64,000 bases of DNA. It comes from Lamellibrachia columna. Lineage: Eukaryota > Annelida > Polychaeta > Sabellida > Siboglinidae. A program made the position numbers and the translations under genes. Positions within the stretch are counted from its first letter, which is position 1; each line of letters starts with the position of its first letter. The notes beneath the pieces were generated by a model. It saw nothing but the letters and a program-made list of their open reading frames with translations. It was not told the origin of the DNA and ran no database searches. The stretch is from assembly GCA_963662155.1 (NCBI GenBank), contig OY759263.1, positions 28,622,023 through 28,686,022 of the forward strand, in the 5' to 3' direction. Shown in pieces: positions 45,001 through 60,000 of the stretch.

Positions 45001-48000
45001 CCCATCAAAATTACACTTATTTTTTAAACAGAAATGACAGTCATTTACCTTCGCTCGTTGTCTCAACAGATTGCTTCGTTCCTTCGATTGTACTTATTTC
45101 AACTGACTCGGTAGTCGCTGCCGACGACAAGCTATCCGTCGATTCCGTTGTTTCCACAGTGGCTGTGGTGGATCCTGCCAGAAGAATATCATGTCAAATG
45201 CATTCATTGGTTTGAACGAAGACTTTTTTAACAACACATTGAACATCCATATATATAAATGGAATAACATTGAACATTATGCTGATTTATCAATGTTATG
45301 TGATTTGTTTCCAAGCTACAATTTTCGCTTTTGCATTATCAAACCTCATGTATTCATTTTAAAATATGAAACAACGAATGCGATTGATATTTTCAGTACA
45401 CCTTTATATTTTAAAATGGCTGCAAAGCACTCCTTCTGTTTTCTTCGTGTGGTATCAAAGATAGAGCTATATCATTTCTATATTTCCAAAATGACAACTG
45501 GAAAGGGAGACACTTAACTGCATTTGTAAACATTCGGTTGGTGTTACCTGAAGCAGTCGTACTTTCTATCTCCAGATTAGTAGTATCCAATGATGCAGTA
45601 GTAGAAGACGTCGCTGAAGTAGTGTCTTCCTCGGTAGTTTTCCCTTCTACTTTCGTACTTGCTACTGTTGGTGAATAGTCAAAATTCAACAATAAATTAC
45701 AAATATCAGAGTTATAGTATATTTATTTTCTATTTATTATAATTAATATCAATCGTTCCATATGTTCAACAAATTAGCAGTTTCGTAGATATTTCAATTG
45801 GGTAATAAAATATTAATAACGGACGAATAGATAAAACGATTAGTTGAGATCATTCTTGTACCTTCGCTAGTTGTTTCGACGAAAGATGTTGTTCCTTCGA
45901 TTGTTGTTTGTGCAGCTGTTCCAGTGGTCTCTTTCGAAGTTATTGTTTCGGATGACCCCGTGGTAACATCCGCAGCTGTGGTTGTTGCTGGAAAAAAAAT
46001 ACTTGAAATAGAGCTAAGCATTTAGTAGATGTAGGAATTAAATTATTTTCTGTAATGACAGTTATATTGGTAAACAAGTCACATTGCCTACCCATCAAAA
46101 TTACACTTATTGTTTAAACAGAAATGACAGTCATTTACCTTCGCTCGTTGTCTCAAAGGATTGCGTCGTTCCTTCGATTGTTCTTGTTTCAATTGACTCT
46201 GTAGTCGATGCCGACGACAAGCTATCCGTCGATTCCGTGGTTTCCACAGGGGCTGTGGTGGATCCTGCCAGAAGAACATCATATCAAATGCATTGATTGG
46301 TTTGAACGAAGACTTTTTTAACAACACATTGAACATCCATATATATAAATGGAATAACATTGAACATTATGCTGATTCATCAATATTATGTGATTTGTTT
46401 CCAAACTACAATTTTCGCTTATGCATTATCAAACCTCATGTATTCATTTTGAAATATGAAACAACGAATACGATTGATATTTTCAATAAAACTTTATATT
46501 TTAAAATAGTTGCAAAGCACTCCTTCTGTTTTCTTCGTGTGGTATCAAAGATAGAGCTATATCATTTCTATATTTCCAAAATGACAACTGGAAAGGGATA
46601 CACATAACTGCATTTGTAAACATTCGGTCGGTGTTACCTGAAGCAGTCGTACTTTCTATCTCGAGAGTAGTAGTATCCAATGATGCAGTAGTAGAAGACG
46701 TCGCTGAAGTAGTGTCTTCCTCGGTAGTTTTCCCTTCTACTACCGTACTTGCTACAGTTGGTGAATAGTCAAAATTCAACAATAAATTACAAATATCAGA
46801 GTTATAATATATTTATTTTCTATTTATTATAATTAATATCAATCGTTCCATATGTTCAACAAATTAGCAGTTTCGTAGATATTTCAATTGGGTAATAAAA
46901 TATTAGTAACGGGCGAATAGATAAAACGATTAGTTGAGATCATTTTTGTACCTTCGTTAGTTGTTTCGACAAAAGATGTTGTTCCTTCGATTGTTGTGTG
47001 TGCAGCTATTCCTGTGGTCTCTGTCGAAGTGATTGTTTCGGTTGACCCCGTGGTAACATCCGCAGCTGTGGTCGTTGCGGAAAAAAAATTATTTGAAATA
47101 GAGCTAAGCATTTAGTAGATGCAGGAATTAAATTATTTTCTGTAATGACAGTTATATTGGTAAAGAAGTCTCATTGCCTACCCATCAAAATTACACTTAT
47201 TTTTTAAACAGAAATGACAGTCATTTACCTTCGCTCGTTGTCTCAACGGATTGCGTCGTTCCTTCGATTGTACTTGTTTCAACTAACTCTATAGTCGCTG
47301 CCGACGACAAGCTATCCATCGATTCCGTTGTTTCCACAGGGGCTGTGGTGGATCCTGCCAGAAGAATATCATGTCAAATGCATTTATTGGTTTGAACGAA
47401 GACTTTTTTTAACAACACATTCAACATCCATTTATATAAATGTAATAACATTGAACATTATGCTGATTCATCAATATTATGTTATTTGTTTCCAAACTAC
47501 AATTTTCGCTTTTACATTATCAAACCTCATGTATTCATTTTAAAATATGAAACAACAAATGCGATTGATATTTTCAGTACACCTTCATATTTTAAAATAG
47601 CTGCAAAGAACTCCTTATGTTTTCTTCGTGTTGTATCAAAGATAGAGCTATATCATTTCTATATTTCCAAAATGACAACTGGAAAGGGATACACATAACT
47701 GCATTTGTAAACATTCGGTCGGTGTTACCTGAAGCAGTCGTACTTTCTATCTCGATAGTAGTAGTATCCAATGATGCAGTAGTAGAAGACGTCGCTGAAG
47801 TAGTGTCTTCCTCGGTAGTTTTCCCTTCTACTTCCGTACTTGCTACAGTTGGTGAATAGTCAAAATTCAACAATAAATTACCAATATCAGAGATATAATA
47901 TATTTATTTTCTATTTATTATAATTAATATCAATCGTTCCATATGTTCAACAAATTAGCAGTTTCTAGATATTTCAATTGGGTAATAAAATATTAATAAC

Positions 48001-51000
48001 GGGCGAATAGATAAAACGATTAGTTGAGATCATTCTTGTACCTTCGCTAGTTGTTTCGACGAAAGATGTTAAACCTTCGATTGTTGTTTGTGCAGCTGTT
48101 CCAATGGTCTCTGTCGAAGTTATTGTTTCGGTAGACTCCGTGGTAACATCCACAGCTGTGGTTGTTGCAGAAAAAAAAATACTTGAAATAGAGCTAAGCA
48201 TTTAGTAGATGCAGGAATTAAATTATTTTCTCTAATGACAGTTATATTGGAAAAAAAGTCACATTGCCTACCCTTCAAAATTACACTTATTTTTTAAACA
48301 GAAATGACAGTCATTTACCTTCGCTCGTTGTCTCAACGGATTTCGTCGTTCCTTCGATTGTACTTGTTTCAACTGACTCTGTAGTCGCTGCCGACGACAA
48401 GCTATCCGTCGATTCCGTTGTTTCCACATGGGCTGTGTTGGATCCTGCCAGAAGAATATCATGTCAAATGCATTCATTGGTTTGAAAGAAGACTTTTTTT
48501 AACAACACATTGAACATCCATATATATAAATGGAATAACATTGAACATTATGCTGATTCATCAATGTTATGTGATTTGTTTCCAAGCTACAATTTTCGCT
48601 TTTGCATTATCAAACCTCATGTATTCATTTTAAAATTTGAAACAACGAATGCGATTGATATTTTCAGTACACCTTTATATTATAAAATAGCTGCAAAGCA
48701 CTCCTTCTGTTTTCTTCGTGTGGTATCAAAGATAGAGCTATATCATTTCTATATTTCCAAAATGACAACTGGAAAGGGATACACATAACTGCATTTGTAA
48801 ACATTTGGTCGGTGTTACCTGAAGCAGTCGTACTTTCTTTCTCGAGAGTAGTAGTATCCAATGATGCTGTAGTAGAAGAAGTCGCTGAAGTAGTGTCTTC
48901 CTCGGTAGTTGTACCTTCTACTTCCGTACTTGCTACAGTTGGTGAATAGTCAAAATTAAAAAATAAATTACAAATATCATAGTTATAATATATTTATTTT
49001 CTATTTATTATAATTAATATCAATCGTTCCATATGTTCAACAAATTAGCAGTTTCGTAGGTGTTTCAATTAGGTAATAAAATATTAATAACGGACGAATA
49101 GATAAAACGATTATTTGAGATAAAACTTGTACCTTCGCTAGTTGTTTCGACGAAAGATGTTGTTCCTTCGACTGTTGTTTGTGCAGCTGTTCCAGTGGTC
49201 TCTGTCGAAATTATTGTTTCGGTTGACCCCGTGGTAACATCCGCAGCTGTGGTTGTTGCTGAAAACAAATACTTGAAATAGAGCTAAGCATTTAGTAGAT
49301 TCCGGAATTAAATTATTTTCTGTAATGACAGTTATATTGGTAAAAAAGTCACATTGCCTACCCATCAAAATTACACTTATTGTTTAAACAGAAATGACAG
49401 TCATTTACCTTCGCTCGTTGTCTCAACGGATTGCGTCGTTCCTTCGATTGTACTTGTTTCAACTGACTCTGTAGTCGATGCCGACGACAAGCTATCCGTC
49501 GATTCCGTGGTTTCCACAGGGGCTGTGGTGGATCCTGCCAGAAGAACATCATGTCAAATGCATTAATTGGTTTGAACGAAGACTTTTTTAACAACACATT
49601 GAACATCCATATATATAAATGGAATAACATTGAACATTATTCTGATTCAACAATGTTATGTGATTTGTTTCCAAGCTACAATTTTCGCTTTTGCATTATC
49701 AAACCTCATGTATTCATTTTGAAATATGAAACAACGAATACGATTGATATTTTCAATACAACTTTATATTTTAAAATAGTTGCAAAGCACTCCTTCTGTT
49801 TTCTTCGTGTGGTATCAAAGTTAGATCTTTATCATTTCTATATTTCCAAAATGACAACTGGAAAGGGATACACATAACTGCATTTGTAAACATTCGGTCG
49901 GTGTTACCTGAAGCAGTCGAACTTTCTATCTCGAGAGTAGTAGTATCCAATGTTGCAGTAGTAGAAGACGTCGCTGAAGTAGTGTCTTCCTCGGTAGTTT
50001 TCCCTTCTACTACCGTTCTTGCTACAGTTGGTGAATAGTAAAAATTCAACAATAAATTACAAATATCAGAGTTATAATATATTTATTTTCTATTTATTAT
50101 AATTAATATCAATCGTTCCATATGTTCAACAAATTAGCAGTTTCGTATATATTTCAATTGGGTAATAAAATATTAGTAACGGGCGAATAGATAAAACGAT
50201 TAGTTGAGATCATTCTTGTACCTTCGCTAGTTGTTTCGACGAAAGATGTTGTTCCTTCGATTGTTGTTTGTGCAGCTGTTCCAGTGGTCTCTGTCGAAGT
50301 TATTGTTTCGGTTGACCCCGGGGTAACATCCGCAGCTGTGATTGTTGCTTAAAAAACAATACTTGAAATAGAGCTAAGCATTTAGTAGAAGCAGGAATTA
50401 AATTATTTTCTCTATTGACAGTTATATTGGTAAACAAGTCACATTGCCTGCCCATCAAAATTACACTTATTGTTTAAACAAAATTACAGTCATTTACCTT
50501 CGCTCGTTGTCTCAACGTATTTCGTCGTTCCTTCGATTGTACTTGTTTCAACTGACTCTGTAGTCGCTGCCGACGACAAGCTATTCGTCGATTCCATGGT
50601 TTCCACAGGGGCTGTGGTGGATCCTGCCAGAAGAATATCATGTCAAATGCATTCATTGGTTTGAACGAAGACATTGTTTTAACAAAACATTGAACATCCA
50701 TATATATATAAATGGAATAACATTGAACATTATGCTGATTCATCAATGTTATGTGATTTGTTTCCAAGCTACAATTTTCGCTTTTGCATTATCAAACCTC
50801 ATGTATTCATTTTGAAATATGAAACAACGAATACGATTGATATTTTCAATACAACTTTATATTTTAAAATAGTTGCAAAGCACTCCTTCTGTTTTCTTCG
50901 TGTGGTATCAAAGTTACAGCTTTATCATTTCTATATTTCCAAAATGACAACTGGAAAGGGATACACATAACTGCATTTGTATACATTCGGTCGGTGTTAC

Positions 51001-54000
51001 CTGAAGCATTCGTACTTTCTATCTCGAGAGTAGTAGTATCCAATGATGCAGTAGTAGAAGACGTCGCTGAAGTAGTGTCTTCCTCGGTAATTTTCCCTTG
51101 CACTACCGTACTTGCTACAGTTGGTGAATAGTCAAAATTCAATAATAAATTACAAATATCCGAGTTATAATATATTTATTTTCTATTTATTATAATTAAT
51201 ATCAATCTTTCCATATGTTCAACAAATTACCAGTTTCGTAGATATTTCAATTGGGTAATAAAATTTTAGTAACGGGCGAATAGATAAAACGATTAGTTGA
51301 GATCATTCTTGTACCTTCGCTAGTTGTTTCGACGAAAGATGTTGTTCCTTCGATTGTTGTTTGTGCAGCTGTTCCAGTGGTCTCTGTCGAAGTTATTGTT
51401 TCGGTTGACCCCGGGGTAACATCCGCAGCTGTGATTGTTGCTTAAAAAACAATACTTGAAATAGAGCTAAGCATTTAGTAGATGCAGGAATTAAATTATT
51501 TTCTCTATTGACAGTTATATTGGTAAACAAGTCACATTGCCTGCCCATCAAAATTACACTTATTGTTTAAACAGAAATGACAGTCATTTACCTTCGCTCG
51601 TTGTCTCAACGTATTTCGTCGTTCCTTCGATTGTACTTGTTTCAACTGCCTCTGTAGTCGCTGCCGACGACAAGCTATTCGTCGATACCGTGGTTTCAAC
51701 AGGGGCTGTGGTGGATCCTGCCAGAAGAATATCATGTCAAATGCATTGATTGGTTTGAACGAAGACATTGTTTTAACAACACATTGAACATCCATATATA
51801 TAAATGGAATAACATTGAACATTATGCTGATTCATAAATATTATGTGATTTGTTTCCAAGCTACATGTACCGCTTTTGCATTTTCAAACCTCATGTATTA
51901 ATATTGAAATAATAAACATCGAATATGATTGATATTTTCGATACAACTTTATATTTTAAAATAGCTGCATAGCACTCCTTCTGTTTTCTTCGTGTGGTAT
52001 CAAAGATAGAGCTATATCATTTCTATATTTCCAAAATGACAACTGGAAATGGATACACATCACTGCATTTGTAAACATTCCGTCGGTGTTACCTGAAGCA
52101 GTCGTACTTTCTATCTCGAGAGTAGTAGTATCCAATGATGGAGTAGTAGAAGACGTCGCTGAAGTAGTGTCTTCCACGGTAGTTTTCCCTTCTACTACCG
52201 TACTTGCTACAGTTGCTGAATAATCAAAATAAAAAAATAAATTACAAATATCATAGTTATATTATATTTATTTTATATTTATTATAATTAATATCAATCG
52301 TTCCATATGTACAACAAATTAGCAGTTTCGTATGTACTTCAATTAGGTAATAAAATATAATATATTTATTTTCTATTAATGCTCATTCATCAATGTTATG
52401 TGATTTGTTTCCAAGCTACAATTTTCGCTTTTGCATTATCAAACCTCATGTATTCATTTTAAAATTTGAAACAACGAATGCGATTGATATTTTCAGTACA
52501 CCTTTATATTTTAAAATAGTTGCAAAGCACTCCTTCTGTTTTCTTCGTGTGGTATCAAAGATAGAGCTATATCATTTTGTTTCGACAAAAAAATGCATTT
52601 ATTGGTTTGAGCGAAGATTTTTTTTAACAACACATTGAACATCCATATATATAAATAGAATAACATTGAACATTATGCTGATTCATCAATGTTATGTGAT
52701 TTGTTTCCAAGCTACAATTTTCGCTTATGCTTCATCAAACCTCATGTATTCATTTTGAAATATGAAACAACGAATATGATTGATAATTTCAATGCAACTT
52801 TATATTTTAAAATAGCTGCATAGCACTCCTACTGTTTTCTTCGTGTGGTATCAAAGATAGAGCTATATCATTTCTATATTTCCAAAATGACAACTGGAAA
52901 GGGATACGCATAACTGCATTTGTAAACATTCGGTCGGTGTTACCTGAAGCAGTCGTACTTTCTATCTCGAGAGTAGTAGTATGCAATGATGGAGTAGTAG
53001 AAGACGTCGCTGAAGTAGTGTCTTCCTCGGTAGTTTTCCCTTCTACTACCGTACTTGCTACAGTTTGTGAATAGTCAAAATTCAACAGTAAATTACAAAT
53101 ATCAGAGTTATAATATATTTATTTTATATTTATTATAATTAATATCAATCGTTCCATATGTTCAACAAATTAGCAGTTTCGTAGATATTCCAATTGGGTA
53201 ATAAAATATTAATAACGGGCGAATAGATAAAACGATTAGTTGGGTTCATTCTTGTACCTTCGCTAGTTGTTTCGACGAAAGATAATGTTCCTTCGATTGT
53301 TGTTTGTGGAGCTGTTCCAGTTGTCTCTGTCGAAGTTATTGTTTCGGTAGACTCCGTGGTAACATCCACAGCTGTGGTTGTTGCTGAAAAAAAAATACTT
53401 GAAATAGAGCTAAGCATTTAGTAGATGCAGGAATTAAATTATTTTCTCTAATGACAGTTATATTGGAAAACAAATCACATTGCCTACCCTTCAAAATTAC
53501 ACTTATTGTTTCAACAGAAATGACAGTCATTTACCTTCGCTCGTTGTCTCAACGGATGGCGTCGTTCCTTCAATTGAACTTGTTTCAACAGACTCTGTAG
53601 TCGCTGCCGACGACAAGCTATCCGTTGATTCCGTGGTTTCCACAGGGGCTGTGGTGGATCCTGCCAAAAGAATATCATGTCAAATGCATTCATTGGTTTT
53701 AACTAGACATTGTTTTAACAAAACATTGAACATCCATATATATAAAAGGAATAACATTGAACATTATGCTGATTCATAAATGTTATGTGATTTGCTTCCA
53801 AGCTACAAGTTGCGATTTTGCATTATGAAACCTCATGTATTAATTTTGATATATGAAACATCGAATATGATTCATATTTTCAATACAACTTTATATTTTA
53901 AAATAGCTGCATAGAACTCCTTCTGTTTTCTTCGTGTGGTTTCAAAGATAGAGCTATATCATTTCTATATTTCAAAATGACAACTGGAAAGGGATACACA

Positions 54001-57000
54001 TCACTGCATTTGTAAACATTCGGTCGGTGTTACCTGAAGCAGTCGTACTTTCTATCTCGAGAGTAGTAGTATCCAATGATGGAGTAGTAGAAGACGTCGC
54101 TGATGTAGTGTCTTCCTCGGTAGTTTTCCCTTCTACTACCGTACTTGCTACAGTTGCTGAATAATCAAAATTAAAAAATAAATTACAAATAACATAGTTA
54201 TATTATATTTATTTTCTATTTGTTATAATTAATATCAATCGTTCCATATGTACAACAAAATAGCAGTTTCGTAAGTGTTTCAATTAGGTTATAAAATATT
54301 AATAACGGACGAAGAGATAAAACGATTATTTGAGATCAAACTTGTACCTTCGCTAGTTGTTTCGACGAAAGATGTTGTTCCTTCGATTGTTGTTTGTGCA
54401 GCTGTTCCAGTGGTCTCTGTCGAAATTATTGTTTCGGTTGACCCCGTGGTAACATCCGCAGCTGTGGTTGTTGCTGAAAAAAAATTATTTGAAATAGAGC
54501 TAAGCATTTAATAGATGCAGGAATTAAATAATTTTCTGTAAAGACAGTTATATTGGTAAAGAAGTCTCATTGCCTACCCATCAAAATTACACTTATTTTT
54601 TAAACAGAAATGACATTCATTTACCTTCACTCGTTGTCTCAACGGATTGCGTCGTTCCTTCGATTGTACTTGTTTCAAATGACCCTGTAGTCGCTGCCGA
54701 CGACAAGCTATCCGTCGATTCCGTTGTTTCCACAGGGGCTGTGGTGGATCCTGCCAGAAGAATATCATGTCAAATGCATTCATTGGTTTGAAAGAAGACT
54801 TTTTTTAACAACACATTGAACATCCATATATATAAATGGAATAACATTGAACATTATGCTAATTCATCAATGTTATGTGATTTGTTTCCAAGCTACAATT
54901 TTCGCTTTTGCATTATCAAACCTCATGTATTTATTTTAAAATATGAAACAACGAATGCGATTGATATTTTCAGTACACCTTTATATTTTAAAATAGCTGC
55001 AAAGCACTCCTTCTGTTTTCTTCGTGTGGTATCAAAGATAGAGCTATATCATTTCTATATTTCCAAAATGACAACTGGAAAGGGATACAAATAACTGCAT
55101 TTGTAAACACTCGGTCGGTGTTACCTGAAGCAGTCGTACTTTCTATCTCGAGAGTAGTAGTATCCAATGATGGAGTAGTAGAAGAAGTCGCTGAAGTAGT
55201 GTCTTCCTCGGTAGTTTTCCCTTCTACTATCGTACTTGCTACAGTTGGTGAATAGTCAAAATTAAAAAATAAATTACAAATATCATAGTTATATTATATT
55301 TATTTTCTATTTGTTATAATTAATATCAATCGTTCCATATGTACAACAAATTAGCAGTTTCGTAGGTGTTTCAATTAGGTTATAAAATATTAATAACGGA
55401 CGAATAGATAAAACGATTATTTGAGATCAAACTTGTACCTTCGCTAGTTGTTTCGACGAAAGATGTTGTTCCTTCGACTGTTGTTTGTGCAGCTGTTCCA
55501 GTGGTCTCTGTCCAAATTATTGATCCGGTTGACCACGTGGTAACATCCGCAGCTGTGGTTGTTGCTGAAAAAAATACATGAAATAGAGCTAAGCATTTAG
55601 TAGATGCCGGAATTAAATTATTTTCTGTAATGACAGTTATATTGGTAAACAAGTCACATTGCCTACCCTTCAAAATTACACTTATTGTTTAAACAAAAAT
55701 GACAGTCATTTACCTTCGCTCGTTGTCTCAACGGATTGCGTCGTTCCTTCGATGGTACTTGTTTCAACTGAATCTGTAGTCGTTGCCGACGACAAGCTAT
55801 CCGTCGATTCCGTGGTTTCCACAGGAGTTGTGGTGGATCCTGCCAGAAGAACATCATGTCAAATGCATTCATTGGTTTGAACGAAGTCTTTTTTTAACAA
55901 CACATTGAACATCCATATATATAAATGGAATAACATTGAACATTATGCTGATTCAACAATGTTATGTGATTTGTTTCCAATCTACAATTTTCGCTTTTGC
56001 ATTATCAAACCTCATGTATTCATTTTGAAATATGAAACAACGAATGCGATTGATATTTTCAGTACACCTTTATATTTGAAAATAGCTGCAAAGCACTCCT
56101 TCTGTTTTCTTCGTGTGGTATCAAAGATAGAGCTATATCATTTCTATATTTCCAAAATGACAACTGGAAAGGGATACACATAACTGCATTTGTAAACATT
56201 CGGTCGGTGTTACCTGAAGCAGTCGTACTTTCTATCTCGAGAGTAGTAGTGTCCAATGATGCAGTAGTAGAAGACGTCGCTGAAGTAGTGTCTTCCTCGG
56301 TAATTTTCCCTTCTACTACCGTACTTGCTACAGTTGGTGAATAGTCAAAATTCAACAATAAATTACAAATATCAGAGTTATAATATATTTATTTTCTATT
56401 TATTATAATTCATATCAATCGTTCCATATGTTCAACAAATTAGCAGTTTCGTAGATATTTCAATTGGGTAATAAAATTTTAGTAACGGGGAATAGATAAA
56501 ACGATTAGTTGAGATAATTCTTGTACCTTCGCTAGTTGTTTCGACGAAAGATGTTGTTCCTTCGGCTTTTGTTTGTGCAGCTGTTCCAGTGGTCTCTGTC
56601 GAAATTATTGTTTCGGTTGACCCCGTGGTAACATCCGCAGCTGTGGTTGTTGCTGAAAAAAAATACTTGAAATAGAGCTATGCATTTAGTAGATGCAGGA
56701 ATTAAATTATTTTCTGTAATGACAGTTATATTGGTAAACAAGTCACATTGCCTACACATCAAAATTACACTTATTGTTTAAACAGAAATGACAGTCATTT
56801 ACCTTCGCTCGTTGTCTCAACGGATTGCGTCGTTCCTTCGATTGTACTTGTTTCAACTGACTCTGTAGTCGCTGCCGACGACAAGCTATCCGTCGATTCC
56901 GTGGTTTCCACAGGGGCTGTGGTGGATCCTGCCAAAAGAATATCATGTCAAATGCATTCATTGGTTTGAACAAGACATTGTTTTAACAAAACATTGAACA

Positions 57001-60000
57001 TCCATATATATAAATGGAATAACATTGAACATTATGCTGATTCATAAATGTTATGTGATTTGCTTCCAAGCTACAAGTTGCGCTTTTGCATTATCAAACC
57101 TCATGTATTAATTTTGATATATGAAACATCGAATATGATTGATATTTTCAATACAACTTTATATTTTAAAATAGCTGCAAAGCACTCCTTCTGTTTTCTT
57201 CGTGTGGTATCAAAGATAGAGCTATATCATTTCTATATTTCAAAATGACAACTGGAAAGGGATACACATAACTGCATTTGTAAACATTCGGTCGGTGTTA
57301 CCTGAAGCAGTCGTACTTTCTATCTCGAGAGTAGTAGTATCCAATGATGCAGTAGTTGAAGACGTCGCTGAAGTAGTGTCTTCCACGGTAGTTTTCCCTT
57401 CTACTACCGTACTTGCTACAGTTGCTGAATAATCAAAATTAAAAAATAAATTACAAATATCATAGTTATATTATATTTATTTTCTATTTGTTATAATTAA
57501 TATCAATCGTTCCATATGTACAACAAATTAAAGTTTCGTAGGTGTTTCAATTAGGTAATAAAATATTAATAACTTACGAATAGATAAAACGATTATTTCA
57601 GATCAAACTTGTACCTTCGCTAGTTGTTTCGACGAAAGATGTTGTTCCTTCGACTGTTGTTTTTGCAGCTGTTCCAGTGGTCTCTGTCGAAATTATTGTT
57701 TCGGTTGACCCCGTGGTAACATCCGCAGCTGTGGTTGTAGCTGAAAAAAATACATAAAAAATAGAGCTAAGCATTTAGTAGATGCCGTAATTAAATTATT
57801 TTCTGTAATGACAGTTATATTGGAAAACAAGTCACATTGCCTACCCATCAAAATTACACTTATTGTTTAAACAGAAATTACAGTCATTTACCTTCGCTCG
57901 TTGTCTCAACGGATTGCGTCGTTCCTTCGATTGTACTTGTTTCAACTGAATATGTAGTCGCTGCCGACGACAAGCTATCCGTCGATTCCGTGGTTTCCAC
58001 AGGAGCTGTGGTGGATCCTGCCAGAAGAACATCATGTCAAATGCATTCATTGGTTTGAACGAAGACTTTTTTTAACAACACATTGAACATCCATATATAT
58101 CAATGGAATAACATTGAACATTATGCTGATTTATCAATGTTAGGTGATTTGTTTCCAATCTACAATTTTCGCTTTTGCATTATCAAACCTCATGTATTAA
58201 TTTTGAAATATGAAACAACGAATACGATTTATATTTTCAATACAACTTTATATTTTAAAATAGCTGCAAAGCACTCCTTCTGTTTTCTTCGTGTGGTATC
58301 AAAGATAGAGCTATGTCATTTCTATATTTCCAAAATGACAACTGGAAAGGGATACACATAACTGCATTTTAAACATTCGGTCGGTGTTACCTGAAGCAGT
58401 CGTACTTTCTATCTCGAGAGTAGTAGTATCCAATGATGCAGTAGTAGAAGACGTCGCTGAAGTAGTGTCTTCCTCGGTAGTTTTCCCTTCTACTACCGTA
58501 TTTGCTACAGTTGGTGAATAGTCAAAATTCAACAATAAATTACAAATATCAGAGTTATAATATATTTATTTTCTATTTATTATAATTAATATCAATCGTT
58601 CCATATGTTCAACAAATTAGCAGTTTCGTAGATATTTCAATTGGGTAATAAAATTTTAGTAACGGGCGAATAGATAAAACGATTAGTTGAGATAATTCTT
58701 GTACCTTCGCTAGTTGTTTCGACGAAAGATGTTGTTCCTTCGACTTTTGTTTGTTCAGCTGTTCCAGTGGTCTCTGTCGAAATTATTGTTTCGGTTGACC
58801 CCGTGGTAACATCCGCAGCTGTGGTTGTTGCTGAAAAAAAATACTTGAAATAGAGCTAAGCATTTAGTAGATGCCGGAATTAAATTATTTTCTGTAATGA
58901 CAGTTATATTGGTAAACAAATCACATTGCCTACCCATCAAAATTACACTTATTGTTTAAACAGAAATGACAGTCATTTACCTTCGCTCGTTGTCTCAACG
59001 GATTGCGTCGTTCCTTCGATTGTACTTGTTTCAACTGAATATGTAGTCGCTGCCGACGACAAGCTATCCGTCGATTCCGTGGTTTCCACAGGAGCTGTGG
59101 TGGATCCTGCCAGAAGAACATCATGTCAAATGCATTCATTGGTTTGAACGAAGACTTTTTTTAACAACACATTGAACATCCATATATATAAATGGAATAA
59201 CATTGAACATTATGCTGATTTATCAATGTTATGTGATTTGTTTCCAATCTACAATTTTCGCTTTTGCATTATCAAACCTCATGTATTCATTTTGAAATAT
59301 GAAACAACGAATACGATTTATATTTTCAATACAACTTTATATTTTTAAATAGCTGCAAAGCACTCCTTCTGTTTTCTTCGTGTGGTATCAAAGATAGAGC
59401 TATATCGTTTCTATATTTCCAAAATGACAACTGGAAAGGGATACACATAACTGCATTTGTAAACATTCGGTCGGTGTTACCTGAAGCAGTCGTACTTTCT
59501 ATCTCGAGAGTAGTAGTATCCAATGATGCAGTAGTAGAAGACGTCGCTGAAGTAGTGTTTTCCTCTGTAGTTTTCCCTTCTACTTCCGTACTTGCTACAG
59601 TTGGTGAATAGTCAAAATTCAACAATAAATTACAAATATCAGAGTTATAATATATTTATTTTCTATTTATTATAATTAATATCAATCTTTCCATATGTTC
59701 AACAAATTAGCAGTTTCGTAGATATTTCAATTGGGTAATAAAATTTTAGTAACGGGCGAATAGATAAAACGATTAGTTGAGATTATTCTTGTACCTTCGC
59801 TAGTTGTTTCGACGAAATATGTTGTTCCTTCGATTGTTGTTTGTGCAGGTGTTCCAGTGGTCTCTGTCGAAGTTATTGTTTCGGTTGACCCCGTGGTAAC
59901 ATCCGCAGCTGTGGTTGTTGCTGAAAAAAAATTATTTGAAATACAGCTAAGCATTTAGTAGATGCAGGAATTAAATAATTTTCGGTAATGACAGTTATAT

